Shown here: one piece after another, positions 62,462-64,000 of the stretch
How the letters are laid out: every line of letters begins with the position of its first letter
Numbering within the stretch: the first letter of the stretch is position 1
Origin: Bradyrhizobium sp. 186
GTDB lineage: Bacteria > Pseudomonadota > Alphaproteobacteria > Rhizobiales > Xanthobacteraceae
DNA: 64,000 nt
Reading direction: 5' to 3'
Assembly: GCF_023101685.1 (NCBI RefSeq)
Contig: NZ_CP082164.1
Span: 2,294,001 to 2,358,000, forward strand
Translations under genes and position numbers: made by a program
Notes under the pieces: generated by a model
What the model was told of the DNA's origin: nothing
Databases searched by the model: none
What the model saw: the letters and a program-made list of their open reading frames with translations, nothing else

Positions 62462-63253
62462 CTATTGCTTCAGGACGGCCAGGGCCTGTTTGAGCAGACT
62501 GTCGTTCGCCGCGGCGATCACGCGTCCGTCGGAGACCGGCGTGAGTGGCCGCCCATCCCAGTCGCGTATGATTCCGCCGGCGCCCTCGACCACGGGAATC
62601 AATGCCATGAAGTCGAACGACTTGAGCGACGTCTCTACGACGAGATCGCAATGGCCGGACGCCAGTAGCCCATACTGATAGCAGTCGCCGCCAAATCGTC
62701 GGAACATAGCCTTCTTGCTCAGCAAGTCATAGCGAGCCCAATCCTGCGGCGTAAAGAAGTCCGGCGAGGATGTATAGATCTGTGCGTCTTCCAATCTTGC
62801 CGTGCGGCTCACCTTGGCGGGCTTGCCGTTGAACGTGACCCCACGCGGCGTGCCGTACCACCGTTCGGCCAGCGCCGGCATGTCGATCATGCCGGCGACG
62901 ACCGCGCCCTTGCGCTCGTCGGCGAGAGCGACAAGCGTGCCGAACAGCGGCATGCCAGAGATAAAGCTCTTCGTTCCGTCGATCGGATCGAGATACCAGG
63001 TGTAGCGATCGCCCAGGGTTGATCCCATCTCCTCGCCGAGGATGCCGTGATCTGGGAAGCGCGCGCTGATCAAGCGCCGCAATTCCACTTCGATCGCGCG
63101 ATCGGCGATCGTCACCGGCGTCAGATCCTGCTTGCGTTCGAAATCGACGCTGGAACGAAAGTGGGTCAACGCTATCCGGCCGGCCATGTCGGCGAGCTCA
63201 TGGAAGAACGAAGCGAGTTCGTTCGCAGAAACCTTGTCTTGAATGTCGTCCAA
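62462..63253 (-). CDS. Inositol-monophosphatase-family phosphatase
   Basis: The 263-residue protein has the metal-dependent Li-sensitive phosphatase motifs: Asp51 in TPVTIADRAIE, Glu74-Glu75 in GILGEEMGS, Asp89 and Asp92 in WYLDPIDGTKSF and a C-terminal SFDFMALIPVVEGAGG. It resembles HisN-type histidinol phosphatases as well as inositol monophosphatases. I chose TTG at 63251-63253 because GGAG lies 6 nt upstream and the length then fits the family; no ATG exists at a suitable place. It converges with the two kinase genes. Confidence 0.85.
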   Translation of the reverse strand: MDDIQDKVSANELASFFHELADMAGRIALTHFRSSVDFERKQDLTPVTIADRAIEVELRRLISARFPDHGILGEEMGSTLGDRYTWYLDPIDGTKSFISGMPLFGTLVALADERKGAVVAGMIDMPALAERWYGTPRGVTFNGKPAKVSRTARLEDAQIYTSSPDFFTPQDWARYDLLSKKAMFRRFGGDCYQYGLLASGHCDLVVETSLKSFDFMALIPVVEGAGGIIRDWDGRPLTPVSDGRVIAAANDSLLKQALAVLKQ

Positions 63254-63318
63254 TGCTTGCTCCAGGGGAAAGCACGTCGCGCATGAGCGGCGCAACGGCT
63301 GGCCTTGGGAATTCGGCT

Positions 63319-64000
63319 CTAAACCGTCTCGTGAAGCTCTTGCTTGTGGACGTCCCAATACGGGGACCCGAAAGCCCTGCGTGAAGAGGCCATTCGTGGC
63401 GAAGACGATCCGTTCGGTTCGGCAGCGCGCGTACCTGGGCCCGGCTGCGGCGCGGCCTCCGGTGCCTGGCGAACGTCTCGCGGGGCCACCTTGAAATGAC
63501 GGCTGAAGCAGCGCGAGAAGTGCGAGACGTTCTTGAAGCCCACTTCGTAGGCGACCTCTGACACGGTACGGTGGCCCTTGGGATCGGCAACCAGGATTTC
63601 GTAGGCTCGCTGCAGCCGCTTGGTCTGCACGAACTGGCTGACTGTGGTTTCGTTGTCCGTGAATAGACTGTAGAGATAGCTCAGCGAGATTCGGCTGCTG
63701 GCCGCAATTTTCTTCGGTGACAGCGACTGGTCGCCGAGATGGCTTTCAATGAAATCAACGATCCTGCGGCGCAGATGATAGCGCGCATTGCGGACGTCTG
63801 TGGCGGCGCCCCGGTCCTCCGAGCCGATCGTGAGCGCTACGAAGCTGATAACTTCGGTCGCAAGCGCCTGTGGATTCGGCGCCGGAAACTCGATGAACAG
63901 CTCGGCCACGTTTCCGATCATTCCGGCCATAAGGCGGGTCATCTGTTGGTTCGGCTTGAAGCGTCGGCTGATGTGATCCTCGATCGAGATGAGACGTCCG
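63319..64000 (-). CDS. AraC-family regulator, N-terminus outside the window
   Basis: The frame is open to the right edge (it reads ISIEDHISRRFKPNQQMTRL before the internal Met at 63942), so the start is not in this window. About 227 residues are present. The C-terminal AraC DNA-binding domain is clear: QSLSPKKIAASSRISLSYLYSLFTDN for the first HTH and TVSEVAYEVGFKNVSHFSRCFSRHFKVAPRDVR for the second. The tail is rich in Ala, Pro and Ser. It is 65 bp upstream of the phosphatase gene on the same strand and probably regulates the adjacent kinase-transporter cluster. Confidence 0.88.
   Translation of the reverse strand, partial: GRLISIEDHISRRFKPNQQMTRLMAGMIGNVAELFIEFPAPNPQALATEVISFVALTIGSEDRGAATDVRNARYHLRRRIVDFIESHLGDQSLSPKKIAASSRISLSYLYSLFTDNETTVSQFVQTKRLQRAYEILVADPKGHRTVSEVAYEVGFKNVSHFSRCFSRHFKVAPRDVRQAPEAAPQPGPGTRAAEPNGSSSPRMASSRRAFGSPYWDVHKQELHETV

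Overview
The window is GC-rich alphaproteobacterial chromosome, most likely Bradyrhizobium or a close relative (inference). The evidence is the strong GC bias at third codon positions, the abundance of ABC solute-binding proteins and catabolic flavoenzymes, a Leu-rich leader peptide before leuA, a palindrome of the GAGCATGATC...GATCATGCTC type, and two copies of a repeat built from 'CCTC(T/G)CCCGCTTGCGGG' arms. No phage, transposase, integrase, rRNA or CRISPR array was seen.

1-10.8 kb: mixed metabolic genes. These are a Baeyer-Villiger monooxygenase fused to an alpha/beta hydrolase, a carboxylesterase-fold protein lacking its catalytic serine, a DODA-type dioxygenase, a SemiSWEET transporter, the glycogen pair glgC-glgA, a Gly/Tyr-rich exported protein and several very small genes.

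10.7-18.4 kb: an organosulfur (sulfonate) acquisition cluster. It holds three SsuA/TauA-like solute-binding proteins, one permease, one ATPase, an acyl-CoA-dehydrogenase/DszC-like flavoenzyme and an SsuD-like FMN monooxygenase. The divergent promoter region carries a mirrored 13-bp box, and a possible 32-residue membrane peptide follows the left-hand gene. A CmcJ/NvfI-like oxygenase comes next.

19.5-31.5 kb: RlpA-like protein, Gfo/Idh/MocA oxidoreductase, Liv-type binding protein, DAO-type oxidoreductase, a seven-repeat acidic RTX-like protein, an SMP-30-like lactonase, leuA with a leader-peptide attenuator, a DctP-type TRAP binding protein, an LTXXQ (Spy/CpxP-like) protein and tRNA-Lys(CUU).

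31.9-64 kb: a dense catabolic region, probably for cyclic amides or N-heterocycles (inference). Block A is a three-subunit molybdenum hydroxylase plus HyuA/HyuB ATP-dependent hydrolase with an AraC regulator. Block B is a LysR regulator and one long operon, livGFHM-livK-pxpA-BCCP-biotin carboxylase-pxpB-pxpC. It looks like a lactam-uptake and 5-oxoprolinase system joined to the parts of a split urea-carboxylase-like enzyme, and the LysR gene and the operon share a 15-bp motif. Block C is a peptide-type ABC transporter whose two ATPases are fused and whose first ATPase site is degenerate. It is surrounded by three APH/choline-kinase-fold kinases, a HAD phosphatase, an inositol-monophosphatase-like enzyme, an amidase and an AraC regulator. 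Block C looks like a 'kinase plus phosphatase' catabolic or salvage pathway whose substrate I cannot name.
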